64,000 nucleotides of DNA from Candidatus Peregrinibacteria bacterium GW2011_GWF2_38_29 (GCA_000992695.1 LBUS01000001.1:1-64000), one strand, 5' to 3'. Shown: positions 1 through 9,983, counted from the stretch's first letter. Notes: generated from the letters alone by a model not told the origin. Numbers and translations are program-made.

Positions 1-16
1 ACAAAGTGGAGAAAAA

Positions 17-784
17 ATGTTATATCTGTGCGAACCTGAAGATGATTTTATTAAAAATTTTCTTTTGTACAAAAAGGAGCATGATTGTTCGCCTAAGACG
101 TTAAATGTTTACCTGAGCGCTATTAAATTCTTTTATAAAGAAATCCTGAATAAACCGTATGCAATAAACGTAAAATTCGCTAGACGAAATAAAAAATTAC
201 CGGTTGTTTTATCACATTCGGAAATTATGGATATTATAGGAACTCTCAGAAATTTGAAACATAAATTGGTAGTATCTCTCGCCTACGGCTCGGGCCTGCG
301 AGTCAGCGAGATCACAAATCTCAAACTGCAAGATTTGGACTTTAATCAAAAAATTATTTATGTGCGACAAGGCAAAGGCGCAAAAGACCGCATCACCGTT
401 CTCCCGTCCGCTATTATTGATGATTTGCGAAATTTTATAGATAATTATCGCGCTGATCGGTCGCTTTCACGGTCATGCTCACAATCGCAATCTCAATCTC
501 AATCACAGCCCCAGCCCAATTTTTTATTTTTGAGCCAAAGAGGTGGGAAACTCACCACCAGATCAATTCAAAAAGTTTTTAAAAACGCTTTATATCGTGC
601 CGGAATAGACAAGCCCGCGTCTTTTCACTCCTTAAGGCACAGCTTTGCAACGCATCTTGTTGAAAATGGCATGCAACTCAATATTTTGCAAGAACTACTT
701 GGCCACAGCAGTATCCGAACAGCTCAAATTTACACACATTTATCAAAAGAGTGTTTTTTGAAAAGCTTAAATAGTCCGTTGTAA
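17..784 (+). CDS. Tyrosine recombinase / phage-type integrase (XerC/D-like)
   Basis: SYGSGLRVSEI-like box (AYGSGLRVSEITNLKLQDLD) and HSLRHSFATHLVENGMQLNILQELLGHSSIRTAQIYTH catalytic motifs. Confidence 0.9.
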   Translation: MLYLCEPEDDFIKNFLLYKKEHDCSPKTLNVYLSAIKFFYKEILNKPYAINVKFARRNKKLPVVLSHSEIMDIIGTLRNLKHKLVVSLAYGSGLRVSEITNLKLQDLDFNQKIIYVRQGKGAKDRITVLPSAIIDDLRNFIDNYRADRSLSRSCSQSQSQSQSQPQPNFLFLSQRGGKLTTRSIQKVFKNALYRAGIDKPASFHSLRHSFATHLVENGMQLNILQELLGHSSIRTAQIYTHLSKECFLKSLNSPL

Positions 785-795
785 AAACGGCGTGT

Positions 796-888
796 TGGCG
801 GAGAGGGAGGGATTTGAACCCTCGCGGGGACTAATGCCCCCCTACAGGTTTAGCAAACCCGCCCCTTCAGCCTCTTGGGTACCTCTCC
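796..888 (-). tRNA. tRNA-Ser (GCT), CCA encoded
   Basis: Minus strand GGAGAGGTACCCAAGAGGCTGAAGGGGCGGGTTTGCTAAACC...GGGTTCAAATCCCTCCCTCTCCGCCA; long variable arm. Confidence 0.9.
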
Positions 889-1007
889 GTATAAGTTTAT
901 TCGAATGAGTTTGCTATTTCCAAGTGGCATTTCGGATTTTAGCTTAAAACCGCGCCTATAACAACATATTTTTTGCTCGCGCTTAGCGCGCATTTTCGCA
1001 TATATCA

Positions 1008-1033
1008 AAAAGAAGCTCCCGAAGGAGCCTCTT
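1008..1033 (-). terminator. Rho-independent terminator of the 1085..1879 gene
   Basis: Minus strand GAGGCTCC-TTCG-GGAGCTTC followed by TTTTTG. Confidence 0.75.
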
Positions 1034-1084
1034 AAATTGTAAAGAACAAATGTGAATCTAATTCTACGGATATTTCTTTCTAAG

Positions 1085-1879
1085 TCAAGTCGATTTTAAA
1101 AATTTATTTCGAATCATGTTCCAAAGCACTATAAAAACAAAAACTCCAATATATGCAATTAACGTTCCAAGCCAAATTCCATATTTTTCAAAAGTCAAAA
1201 CTGCAATATACATGTGCAAAATATAAACAAGGGCTCCAGGGAAAAATAAAGACTTTGCAACTGATGGGATCACCTGCTTGCCTTGCAAAAGATAATAAAT
1301 AACAAATGTTGATGTGAAAATAATCGGAAACGCGGACGCAACGCCGCCCCAAACGTTTCCCAAAGTTTTTGAAAGAATAAGAATAATCGCGATTACAGAT
1401 CCACCCAAAAGTCCGCGCAAAAATATGTGCTTTGCGTTCATCGGATAAACCTTGAATTTATCAACTTGTGGCAATTTTCTAATAACCAAATATGGAATAA
1501 TTATCCCCGGCAAGCCATATAAAACAGATATTAAAAATGTACTTGGCGGATAAATGATTACAAAAAATGCTGATACGAAAAACGCTAAAAATCCTCCGAA
1601 AAGTGCAGCTGCTAAGCCGAAGGACGAAAGCACTGCAAAAGTTCCGACAAATAAAAAGTCCGACATTAGTGCGGCCGGAACGACTGTCGCAACGTGAACC
1701 GCGTCAGCCGGAGTTGTTGCAAGTCCTGTGAAAAATACGCCAAGTGCGCAAGTTATTGGCAGAGCCAAAACAACCCCGCGCCAGTATGCGTTCAAACGCT
1801 CGCCAATCAAAGTCTGCATCGCGATAACAATACCGCCGACAAGAAAAGAAACGAGGACTTGAATTTGGAAGATAGACAT
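1085..1879 (-). CDS. Polytopic integral membrane protein, unknown function
   Basis: 264-aa ORF with many hydrophobic segments. Confidence 0.7.
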   Translation of the reverse strand: MSIFQIQVLVSFLVGGIVIAMQTLIGERLNAYWRGVVLALPITCALGVFFTGLATTPADAVHVATVVPAALMSDFLFVGTFAVLSSFGLAAALFGGFLAFFVSAFFVIIYPPSTFLISVLYGLPGIIIPYLVIRKLPQVDKFKVYPMNAKHIFLRGLLGGSVIAIILILSKTLGNVWGGVASAFPIIFTSTFVIYYLLQGKQVIPSVAKSLFFPGALVYILHMYIAVLTFEKYGIWLGTLIAYIGVFVFIVLWNMIRNKFLKST

Positions 1880-1921
1880 AAAAACGTACTTAATTTATCT
1901 GGGTGGCTTTTTTATTGCGTG

Positions 1922-2051
1922 TGCAATAGGGAAATGCTCGTCTCATTGAAAAATAAGTCTCCTGACGTCGACTAATTTTTCATTCGACGTCCTGCGCTCC
2001 GTGAACGCTGAATTCGCGTTCACTCCGCTTCGGACCGCATTTCTCGCTACT
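1922..2051 (+). repeat. Structured dispersed element family SE-2, copy A
   Basis: Stems 1931-1937/2037-2043, 1948-1959/1970-1981, 2001-2008/2016-2023; junctions shared with 41858-41982, stems compensatory. Confidence 0.75.
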
Positions 2052-2054
2052 ATT

Positions 2055-2140
2055 TGGTGGGCAGGGAGAGATTTGAACTCCCGAAGACCGGAGTCAGCAG
2101 ATTTACAGTCTGCCCCATTTGGCCACTTTGGTACCTGCCC
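2055..2140 (-). tRNA. tRNA-Tyr (GTA), CCA encoded
   Basis: Minus strand GGGCAGGTACC...GCAGACTGTAAATC...GAGTTCAAATCTCTCCCTGCCCACCA. Confidence 0.9.
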
Positions 2141-2225
2141 ATGGAACGGTACGATATGCGGAAATATTATTTCACATTTTGCTTAATAATCAAGGCTTGA
2201 TATAATTGAACAAAATATTTCAAAT

Positions 2226-3776
2226 ATGAGCGCGTACAATTTTATACTTAAAAAGACAAATATCCGCACCGGAAAGCATTTGATTTTCTATCTCACGTGC
2301 ATAATCTACATGACGATTTATAGCACCGCGACGATCAGCATTACGCTTTTCTTGAACGAGCACTACAGTGTTATGTTTGTTGGTATTTTTATGGCTATGA
2401 CAAATGTCATATCAATGCTAACGGATGTCCCAATCGGATATCTTCAAAAAGTTATCCCTCAAAAAATTCTTTTAATATTCTCAATAGTTGGCGTAATGAT
2501 CGCAATGTTTATATTCATACTTGCGGATCAAGCAATCGCAATAAGCTTCCTTGCGGTTCTTATATATGGTGCCGCATATGATTTCTATCACATAACGATG
2601 ATGTCCTATATTCTTGATATTTCTTCTCCTGAAGAATATTCGCAATCACTTTCACAAAAAAATGTCGCCGACGCACTTGGCCTTCTTCTTGGCTTACTTA
2701 TCGCAAGCGCATTGAGCGTTCTTTCTTTTATAAATCCTTTTGTTGTCGTCCTTCTTGCATTTGCTTTTGATCTTTTGTTTGTCATGGTTCTTTTTGATCA
2801 GGCTGAATATGACACCTCTCTTGATAAAATGGATAGCGACATGGTTTTGGGTAAACTCGCGCCTGTTCAAATGGCTGAAAAGCTTAAAGATTTCTTTGTA
2901 TCAACCGCAATTACGAGCCTAAATAAACTTGAGGATTCCGCACATTCTTTAAAAGAAAAAATCGATAATAAATCCGTTATCATCATCAATAACATTCATC
3001 CGCTTCAAGAAGCGAAAAAAGAAAGTATGATCGATGGAATGAAAGATTCTTTCAAAAGCTTATTTGGCATTTTTTCACCGGAGCCTCAGTGGCCACTCGT
3101 TTGGGCAAGCGTAACGGTTATGTTCTTTAGTTTGTGGGATACGTTTGTAACGACTTTTATGCTTCTTTTCATTATGAAAAAGGTTGTTGAAGCGAATAAC
3201 ATGAGCCCAATGTGGTCTGGCGTAATCATCGCCGTTATTGCCGCGCCGCTTTTTGTTTGCCAGATACCTTTTTCAAAACTTGCGGATAAAATCGGTAAAC
3301 CATTTTTTATTTATGCCGGTTCAGCTCTGTCCGCTATTGCGATAATTGCGCTCGGCTTTTCAGTCGATATCAGCGTTGTCCTTTTATCAGGCATGGCAAT
3401 AAGCGTTGGTTATGCAATGGCGTTCCCGGCTGTTCAAGGGTTTTTCGCACAACGATTCCAGGAACATTATGCAAAAATACATAACACAAACAGTCTCGAC
3501 TCAAATGTGAGCGCCGGGCCCTTGAAAACCATTGTTGATTTTGGCAACGTTTTTGCTCAACTTGGCGGAGCCGCGCTTATTACGCTTGTTGATTTCGGCC
3601 CAACCTTTGTTATTCTTGGCGTGCTTTTATTCTTTATTTTTGCCGCCGGACTCGCCGCAATGCAACTCGTTTTAAAGCCAATACTCCCACATGGCGAATC
3701 GCCTGTGAAATCTGAAAATACGCAAAATCCGCCGGATGCCTTACCGCCTGCGTCAACACCCGCAAGCGCGACTTAG
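2226..3776 (+). CDS. MFS transporter
   Basis: 516 aa, about 12 hydrophobic helices, MFS-like loops (DVPIGYLQ, KLADKIGK). Confidence 0.75.
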   Translation: MSAYNFILKKTNIRTGKHLIFYLTCIIYMTIYSTATISITLFLNEHYSVMFVGIFMAMTNVISMLTDVPIGYLQKVIPQKILLIFSIVGVMIAMFIFILADQAIAISFLAVLIYGAAYDFYHITMMSYILDISSPEEYSQSLSQKNVADALGLLLGLLIASALSVLSFINPFVVVLLAFAFDLLFVMVLFDQAEYDTSLDKMDSDMVLGKLAPVQMAEKLKDFFVSTAITSLNKLEDSAHSLKEKIDNKSVIIINNIHPLQEAKKESMIDGMKDSFKSLFGIFSPEPQWPLVWASVTVMFFSLWDTFVTTFMLLFIMKKVVEANNMSPMWSGVIIAVIAAPLFVCQIPFSKLADKIGKPFFIYAGSALSAIAIIALGFSVDISVVLLSGMAISVGYAMAFPAVQGFFAQRFQEHYAKIHNTNSLDSNVSAGPLKTIVDFGNVFAQLGGAALITLVDFGPTFVILGVLLFFIFAAGLAAMQLVLKPILPHGESPVKSENTQNPPDALPPASTPASAT

Positions 3777-4817
3777 TTAGTCAGTTGCCACACTATCATT
3801 CGCTATCGCCATAGCTTCCTCAAGAAGTCCTGTTCTGACAATCTCGTCTTTTCCAAGCCTCATATTCCCTTTAGGCTTTTTCCCGTCACGCTCAAACTCT
3901 TTTCTTTTAGCTTCAAGTGCTTCCGCCAAATCCCTTCTTCCATCATCGTCTAAAAATTCATGATACTCCATTCGAATAACTCCAAGTAATCCCGATGCTC
4001 TCCTAACCATTCTTTGCACGCCTTTAAGCCCTTCATCGAATGTCATTAAATCTCTACCTCGCTCTCTTCTGCCTGTTACGGCTTGCATACTGTCCACGAC
4101 TTCAACTAATTTACCGGCCCTCACCGCATGTTCATCGCTATGTCTATCATCCGTATTTGGAAATCTGAATCTTCTTGCCGCGTGATGCCCTCCGGCTGCA
4201 AGAAAAGTATCATGATGTATTCCGCGCCTATTCAGATGCTGTCTTGTCCAAATAACATGTGCGTTATAGAAATCTCGGAGCGTAACATCTTCAGGATTTA
4301 GCCTATTTATAACCTTACGTGTTTCTTGAAATATCAATCTCGCTTCGGGACGTGTTACGCATTTTTCCCTTACGAGATGATTTAAAAACGTTGATAATTG
4401 TATCTTTGACGGACTCCCTTCTTTTGGATCATCCGTCTCCGCTATTTCCATGAACTCCGGTCTGCTAAAAACCAGTCCATACACTATAACAAATGGATTT
4501 TTCCCGTCTTCATATTCAATTCCCGGCGGACCACATTTGCCAATGTCGTGCAAAAGCGCACCTGTTGCGATCGCGCTTTTATCCACCTCTACAGTGCTTT
4601 TACTATCCATTGATGGAGCTGTAATAATTCCTGTATTTTTTAATACATGCCTCACTCCAACGCCAACGGCGAGACTATGAGAAAAATGTGGCGTGTCTCC
4701 CAGTCTAACCAGATTTTCAATTAAATCCTTTGGCACTCTTTTTAGGTCTAATTCTCTTATTGCCGTTTTTACAGCTTCCATTCTTTGTCCCGGTGTTTCC
4801 AGCGATCCAAATCTCAT
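3777..4817 (-). CDS. HD-domain protein (putative metal-dependent phosphohydrolase)
   Basis: HFSHSLAVGVGVRHVL ... ATGALLHDIGKCGPPG HD signature. Confidence 0.7.
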   Translation of the reverse strand: MRFGSLETPGQRMEAVKTAIRELDLKRVPKDLIENLVRLGDTPHFSHSLAVGVGVRHVLKNTGIITAPSMDSKSTVEVDKSAIATGALLHDIGKCGPPGIEYEDGKNPFVIVYGLVFSRPEFMEIAETDDPKEGSPSKIQLSTFLNHLVREKCVTRPEARLIFQETRKVINRLNPEDVTLRDFYNAHVIWTRQHLNRRGIHHDTFLAAGGHHAARRFRFPNTDDRHSDEHAVRAGKLVEVVDSMQAVTGRRERGRDLMTFDEGLKGVQRMVRRASGLLGVIRMEYHEFLDDDGRRDLAEALEAKRKEFERDGKKPKGNMRLGKDEIVRTGLLEEAMAIANDSVATD

Positions 4818-4857
4818 ATATAATTACTTATGATTTAAATTTTGTAGAATATAGTTT

Positions 4858-5787
4858 ATGATAAAAATGAAAAAAGTCAAGGATAAAGAGTCGGGTTTGT
4901 CAAAAATGCTTTTAAATATGCAAAAAAAAATCTCCTTAAAAAACTTCAGCTCTTTTAAAATTGGTGGAAATACAAAATATTTTTATGAAGCAAAGACTGT
5001 TTTGGGGCTTAAAAAAGCTTTAAATTGGGCTAAAAAAAGTAAAATAAAATATTTTATACTTGGTGGTGGAAGCAATGTTTTATTTTCAGATGATGGTTTT
5101 GATGGGCTCATCGTTAAATTGAATTTTAATAAAATCAAAGTTTCCGGCGAGAAAATTCATGTTGAATCGGGTGCGAATTTGGGGCTTGTTGTTGCCACGG
5201 CTTTAAAAAACAAACTTGCTGGAATCGAGGATTTAAGCGGAATTCCGGGCACAATCGGCGGAGCGATTCGTGGAAATGCCGGAATAAAAACTTGTTGGAT
5301 CGGCGATAAAATTGAAAGTGCAAAAATTTTTGACGCCGCACAAAATAAAATAATAACTTTTCGCAAAAAAGATTTTAAATTTTCCTATCGCGAAAGCGTT
5401 TTGAAAAAACATAAAAATCTAATTCTACTAAATGCGATTTTAAAATTAAAGCGCGTAAAAGATGTTTCTCCTGCGACTAGTCAAATTAAGGAATTGGCTT
5501 TAAAAAGAGCAAAATCACAACCAAAAGGCCTTTCTTGCGGATGTATCTTTATGAATCCGACCAAAAAATATAAAGGGAAACCCGTAAGTGCCGGTGAGCT
5601 AATTGATAAAACCGGTCTCAAAGGAAAACGCCTTGGCAATGCTGAAATTTCAAACATTCATGCAAACTTTTTCGTAAATAAAGGTAATGCATCTTCAAAA
5701 GACATGCTCGCTTTAATTAGTTTGGCAAAAAGTGAAGTCTATAAAAAATTTAAAATTAGGCTTGTGGAAGAGATAGAAATCGTTTAG
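4858..5787 (+). CDS. murB: UDP-N-acetylenolpyruvoylglucosamine reductase
   Basis: FILGGGSNVLFSDDGFDGLIVKL, GIPGTIGGAIRGNAG, SCGCIFMNP motifs. Confidence 0.93.
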   Translation: MIKMKKVKDKESGLSKMLLNMQKKISLKNFSSFKIGGNTKYFYEAKTVLGLKKALNWAKKSKIKYFILGGGSNVLFSDDGFDGLIVKLNFNKIKVSGEKIHVESGANLGLVVATALKNKLAGIEDLSGIPGTIGGAIRGNAGIKTCWIGDKIESAKIFDAAQNKIITFRKKDFKFSYRESVLKKHKNLILLNAILKLKRVKDVSPATSQIKELALKRAKSQPKGLSCGCIFMNPTKKYKGKPVSAGELIDKTGLKGKRLGNAEISNIHANFFVNKGNASSKDMLALISLAKSEVYKKFKIRLVEEIEIV

Positions 5788-5809
5788 AATAGGCTCTTAT
5801 TTTAAAAAT

Positions 5810-6271
5810 ATGAGTGAAATAATTGATGATTATTTAAGCGTATACGAAAACGATCCTTTAGAAATCGCCAAAGAATTAATTGACGAAGCTCATAAAATAA
5901 AACCCGGAAAATCCACTCTTTCATTCTCAGGCGTCCCTGCCCCTACGCGCCCTTTTGTTTTTGAAAATGATGTGCGTGAATTAAGAGCGCTCCAAAAAAG
6001 GGCTGATGAGATTGTAGACCCGCTTGTTCGTCATTCCGTAAATGTGGAATTAAATGATATATACAACATGCTTTGCATGCGTGAGTTTGGTGAAATTTGT
6101 CATATCCTGCAACATGCCATACAAAATGGTAATAACGTACAAGAAATTTGCCCTCTTATTGCACGTGCCGGAAGAACCATCTCAATGATAACTAACCCCG
6201 GAATAAAAGCCGCTTCAGAAAAAGAATTATTAAGGCTTGAACTTTTAAGCAGTGAAATGAGAAAAAGCTAA
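5810..6271 (+). CDS. Hypothetical protein
   Basis: 153-aa ORF in an intergenic-length gap, no competing ORF. Confidence 0.6.
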   Translation: MSEIIDDYLSVYENDPLEIAKELIDEAHKIKPGKSTLSFSGVPAPTRPFVFENDVRELRALQKRADEIVDPLVRHSVNVELNDIYNMLCMREFGEICHILQHAIQNGNNVQEICPLIARAGRTISMITNPGIKAASEKELLRLELLSSEMRKS

Positions 6272-6345
6272 CTGCGCCACTGCCCTTGACAAACCTATTA
6301 GTATTTGCTATAAATATATCCTTATTAAATTTAAACAATAAAAAT

Positions 6346-8091
6346 ATGAGCGATAGAGCACCTGAATATTTTAAAGATCTTGGCTTAAGTGATCAAGTTT
6401 TTAATGAATCCGATATGCTTGCGTACGGCGTATTTGAAGGCGCTCAAATGAGCGATAGCGACAGAGATCTTGAAAGAACCAAATATGTTGCCGTCATAAC
6501 CCTTATCTCTAATGCTATTGACGATTTCTACACCGTACATTCTACCGGAGATAAACTTGACGAAGCGTATATCGCGGCCAAAAATATAGATTCTCCTGAA
6601 CTTAGAAATAGAGCATTACAACTTATAAAGCTTGTTAGTAATATAGCCTTGTCCGGTAACGCCGATAATCAACTGGATTCTATTAAAAGATTTATTCAAG
6701 TTGAATCTGTACACCATAGCTCTTTACGTGCCGGCTCACCTATTGACGATGCTGGAAGCGTTGCTAAGTGCGAAACTGATATTGTTTTTTCCGGTGCTGA
6801 TGCGACTGAATTTAATTCTGCAAAAATCGCATTACTTGGTCTTTCAAAACTTGTTGCCTCTAAGGCCACCACCACTAGCGCGTCTGGAACCGATCTTACC
6901 GAGACATGGTTAAAAAATCCCGATGCCAGCAATTTCTTTCCTGAAGACATTGCTCAAAATAAATTGCTAGCTGCCACCGTTAAAAGTAGCAAGATCTCTG
7001 TTATTGAAAGAATTGGACTCGTTGCGCAAGCTGAAACGCTATTAAGTATCGTTGAAACACCCGGACAAGCCGATATATTAAGAACTTTAATCGCTAAAGC
7101 TAAAGGTGAAGTATTGTTAAGAGGCGTTGAAGAACTACGAAAAGACGTAATGCAAGACGTTAGAGCTTCTAATGGAATCTCTGCTAAACGCCATATAGCA
7201 AAAGCAAAACTCTTAGTTGAACTTATGCCTGAAGGAGCCAGCAAAAGATCTGCTCTTCAAAAAGTCGCAAGCGCCGAAAGAGCGTTTGGTACCACCGCCG
7301 ATTCCGACGATCAGGGGACTAGAGATTTCAAAATTGATGTGCCGGCGGCTGATGACGATAACGACCTTGATGAACTTGATAGGGCTCTTATAAAATCACA
7401 TAAAACCTTATATAGATTGGTGGCTCTTTTTAGCTTACTTGCTACATTTGCAACTGTTGTTGCCACGCACCAAGATGAAGCCGAAAGCATTTTATCATCA
7501 ATGGGAGATGGCATGTCTGAAAGGTTCATAGAGCCTGCTGATAGAATGATTGGCGAATTTCAAGTATGGCTTGGAAGTATTGGAAGAGATAGTGAATCTG
7601 AAAAAGCCGCCACGCATGAAGCTGTTGGGATACTTGATGATGCGTTAAAAGCTGGAGCTGAAAAGACCGGCAATGACACGTCCTCACTTGCTCCAATTTT
7701 ATCCGGCAAAACAGCTCCTGTTACTGAAGCAGTGCCTGAAGAACGGCCTGTGCAACCTGCTGCCGTTGCTCCTGAAGCAGATGAAAACGTACCAAGCTTC
7801 CAACAAATCGATACCGCTCTTGTTCACTTCAAATACACCGACGACGGAAGGGTTGTTGCCACAGGAAAAATCGATTTCAAAATAACAGCCGGAACCCTTG
7901 AACTTATCTCGAGAGATTTTGAAGTAGACCACACTTCATACCTTAAATTTAAAGTAACCGGAAAAGACGGTAAAACTTCCGAAATTTACGTATTAAGCCC
8001 TGCCGAAGTATCAAAACAAGAAATTCTTGGGAATATTGCTAACGGGACTTTCACGGTACCGGTTTTCACCTTTTCGAAAGACAGGTCTTAA
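6346..8091 (+). CDS. Hypothetical protein with one central TM segment; start moved to MSDRAPEYFKDLG
   Basis: Long ORF; hydrophobic stretch LYRLVALFSLLATFATVVAT. Confidence 0.65.
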   Translation: MSDRAPEYFKDLGLSDQVFNESDMLAYGVFEGAQMSDSDRDLERTKYVAVITLISNAIDDFYTVHSTGDKLDEAYIAAKNIDSPELRNRALQLIKLVSNIALSGNADNQLDSIKRFIQVESVHHSSLRAGSPIDDAGSVAKCETDIVFSGADATEFNSAKIALLGLSKLVASKATTTSASGTDLTETWLKNPDASNFFPEDIAQNKLLAATVKSSKISVIERIGLVAQAETLLSIVETPGQADILRTLIAKAKGEVLLRGVEELRKDVMQDVRASNGISAKRHIAKAKLLVELMPEGASKRSALQKVASAERAFGTTADSDDQGTRDFKIDVPAADDDNDLDELDRALIKSHKTLYRLVALFSLLATFATVVATHQDEAESILSSMGDGMSERFIEPADRMIGEFQVWLGSIGRDSESEKAATHEAVGILDDALKAGAEKTGNDTSSLAPILSGKTAPVTEAVPEERPVQPAAVAPEADENVPSFQQIDTALVHFKYTDDGRVVATGKIDFKITAGTLELISRDFEVDHTSYLKFKVTGKDGKTSEIYVLSPAEVSKQEILGNIANGTFTVPVFTFSKDRS

Positions 8092-8202
8092 GGCCAAGCT
8101 TCAAGCCATAAAATTAAAGTGTAATAAAGTGCAATAAGATAGTTGCATTATTTATCTTCGTATCTTATAATTGAGAAAGTTTAAAATTAAAAATTTATAA
8201 AT

Positions 8203-8604
8203 ATGACAAAAACTCTCAAACAAGTCGTTCTTGTCGGTATCTTTATGGTACTTGGCTTAGCACTTGCAGGCAACGTTTCCGTTACCTTGGCGCAATTTGG
8301 CGTTGAGCAAGCTCACATTGGCGCAGTTGACGCTTCTACCGGTGGCTCAGGAGATCTTCGCTCCCTTGCGATCACCATCATCAACTATGTTCTTGGGTTC
8401 TTGGGTCTTATCGCAGTTGCCATGGTTATCTATGGAGGTATCACTTACGTTACTGCGGCGGGCGAGCAAGGCAAAGTCGACAGTGCGAAAAAAATCATCA
8501 TGTATGCGGTTGTCGGTCTTATCATCGTCATCCTTTCATACGCAATCGTATCCACTGTTCTTAAAGCGGGTACTGGCAATGGGGGAATGGGCGTAGCTCA
8601 ATAA
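8203..8604 (+). CDS. VirB2/TrbC-like pilin-type protein
   Basis: Signal peptide then two TM helices (SLAITIINYVLGFLGLIAVAMVIYGGITYVTAAGEQGKVDSAKKIIMYAVVGLIIVILSYAIVSTVL). Confidence 0.75.
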   Translation: MTKTLKQVVLVGIFMVLGLALAGNVSVTLAQFGVEQAHIGAVDASTGGSGDLRSLAITIINYVLGFLGLIAVAMVIYGGITYVTAAGEQGKVDSAKKIIMYAVVGLIIVILSYAIVSTVLKAGTGNGGMGVAQ

Positions 8605-8631
8605 TATGAGTTGATTGAATTCGAAATTTGA

Positions 8632-8661
8632 CCCCGCTCAAGGAATTGGGCGGGGTTTTTT
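8632..8661 (+). terminator. Rho-independent terminator
   Basis: CCCCGCTCAAGGAATTGGGCGGGGTTTTTTATT downstream of the pilin gene. Confidence 0.85.
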
Positions 8662-8698
8662 ATTGCTTAATTAAGCGCGCTTGATTTTTGCGCGACTT

Positions 8699-9232
8699 TT
8701 ATTCGGCCGGGCAATAAGCTTTTTCTTTTATAACCGCGACAGCCTTTGCCTTTTTGCGCTCCAAGATGTCATTTATGATGATTTTTTCAGGCGTAATCTC
8801 AATTATTTCAGAACTTGGTAAAAGTATCTCATTTATATGAAAAAGCCCTAAAAACGACTTTGCAATGGCCAGTTTCACCATGCACATATTACTAAGATTT
8901 ATTGCATAGTCATAAACCTTTCCAACAAATATTCCGGATTTTGTAAAAACTTTATTTCCGATAATTTTTTTATTTTCCGAAAGAATGTTTTTGATTTTTA
9001 TTATATCGTCCGTATCGCTAATCGCATCCATTTCGGAAATCATCACGGGTATAGACAGCTTTAATATATCAATCGCCGGAATGACTTTTTTAAACCCACT
9101 ATCCATTGCGATGCCTTCAATTTTGCCATTATTCGGATCTACGATAAAGTCCGCGACCACGCCAACGACTGCGCGCTCACTTTCGCTTAAAATAGGCACT
9201 CCAATGAATTCTGAATGAAATTTTTCTGACAT
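8699..9232 (-). CDS. PRC-barrel domain protein (two modules)
   Basis: IGVPILSESERAVVGVVADFIVDPNNGKIEGIAMD and GNKVFTKSGIFVGKVYDYAIN. Confidence 0.65.
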   Translation of the reverse strand: MSEKFHSEFIGVPILSESERAVVGVVADFIVDPNNGKIEGIAMDSGFKKVIPAIDILKLSIPVMISEMDAISDTDDIIKIKNILSENKKIIGNKVFTKSGIFVGKVYDYAINLSNMCMVKLAIAKSFLGLFHINEILLPSSEIIEITPEKIIINDILERKKAKAVAVIKEKAYCPAE

Positions 9233-9393
9233 ACTCCGTGTCGAATTATATCAATCTTATGTATTTATTATATCAAAGTTATATGTAAATGATATAAAGC
9301 ACATACGGTTTTAAAAAGACTTTAAGAAAGGTGTCGCCTTCGGCGACGTTTTATTTATACGCGCCTGTGTTCGCCTTGCAGGCGAACGGCGTG

Positions 9394-9470
9394 TGGTCGG
9401 GGTGCACAGACTTGAACTGTGGGCCTTCTGCTCCCAAAGCAGACGCGCTAGCCAACTGCGCTACACCCCG
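9394..9470 (-). tRNA. tRNA-Pro (TGG), CCA encoded
   Basis: Minus strand CGGGGTGTAGCGCAGTTGGCTAGCGCGTCTGCTTTGGGAGCAGAAGG...CACCCCGACCA. Confidence 0.9.
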
Positions 9471-9477
9471 ACGATAT

Positions 9478-9975
9478 TTACTTACCTGCGCGGCTTATTT
9501 TATCATATTCTTTTTTAATTTCCAGTGTTAATTTTTCAGTCAACTTTTCTTCGGCTAAACTACGCTCGTGGTCATATCCAAAAACATGCAATAAACCATG
9601 TATAAAAAGCGTAATTATTTCTTCTTCAAAACTATGTTTTTGCTCTTTTGCCTGCCTCTTTGCCGTATCAACTGAAATAAAAACCTCCCCCACGCTATCC
9701 ATAAATTCATCTATCCCAAGCTCATATGGGAATTGTGCCTTTTCAAGATAGCTAAAAGATAAAACATCTGTTGGCTTATCCATATTCCTATGTGAAAAGT
9801 TCATTCCGTGCATTTCTTCATCGCCTATGAAAATAAGCCCAATTGAAGCGTCTTTAAACCCCGTACCATGACTTATTTTATCGCCGATAATTTTCTCGGC
9901 GGCCAATATCGCGCGTTCAAAAATTTTCGATGAAATGCCTTCCTTTGTTTTGTTAAAAAAATCCAGCTTAAGCAT
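9478..9975 (-). CDS. ybeY: Endoribonuclease YbeY (rRNA maturation)
   Basis: HGLLHVFGYDHE metal-binding motif; NxDKPTDVLSF motif; start moved to MLKLDFFN. Confidence 0.9.
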   Translation of the reverse strand: MLKLDFFNKTKEGISSKIFERAILAAEKIIGDKISHGTGFKDASIGLIFIGDEEMHGMNFSHRNMDKPTDVLSFSYLEKAQFPYELGIDEFMDSVGEVFISVDTAKRQAKEQKHSFEEEIITLFIHGLLHVFGYDHERSLAEEKLTEKLTLEIKKEYDKISRAGK

Positions 9976-9983
9976 ATTTTTTG

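Noticed and set aside
2001-2186. 61-aa ORF over the tRNA-Tyr region
   Set aside because: Reads through the reverse complement of a tRNA and the SE-2 element; not coding
9331-9531. 66-aa ORF GCTDLNCGPSAPKADALANCATPRR
   Set aside because: Translation of the tRNA-Pro gene complement, a common artefact
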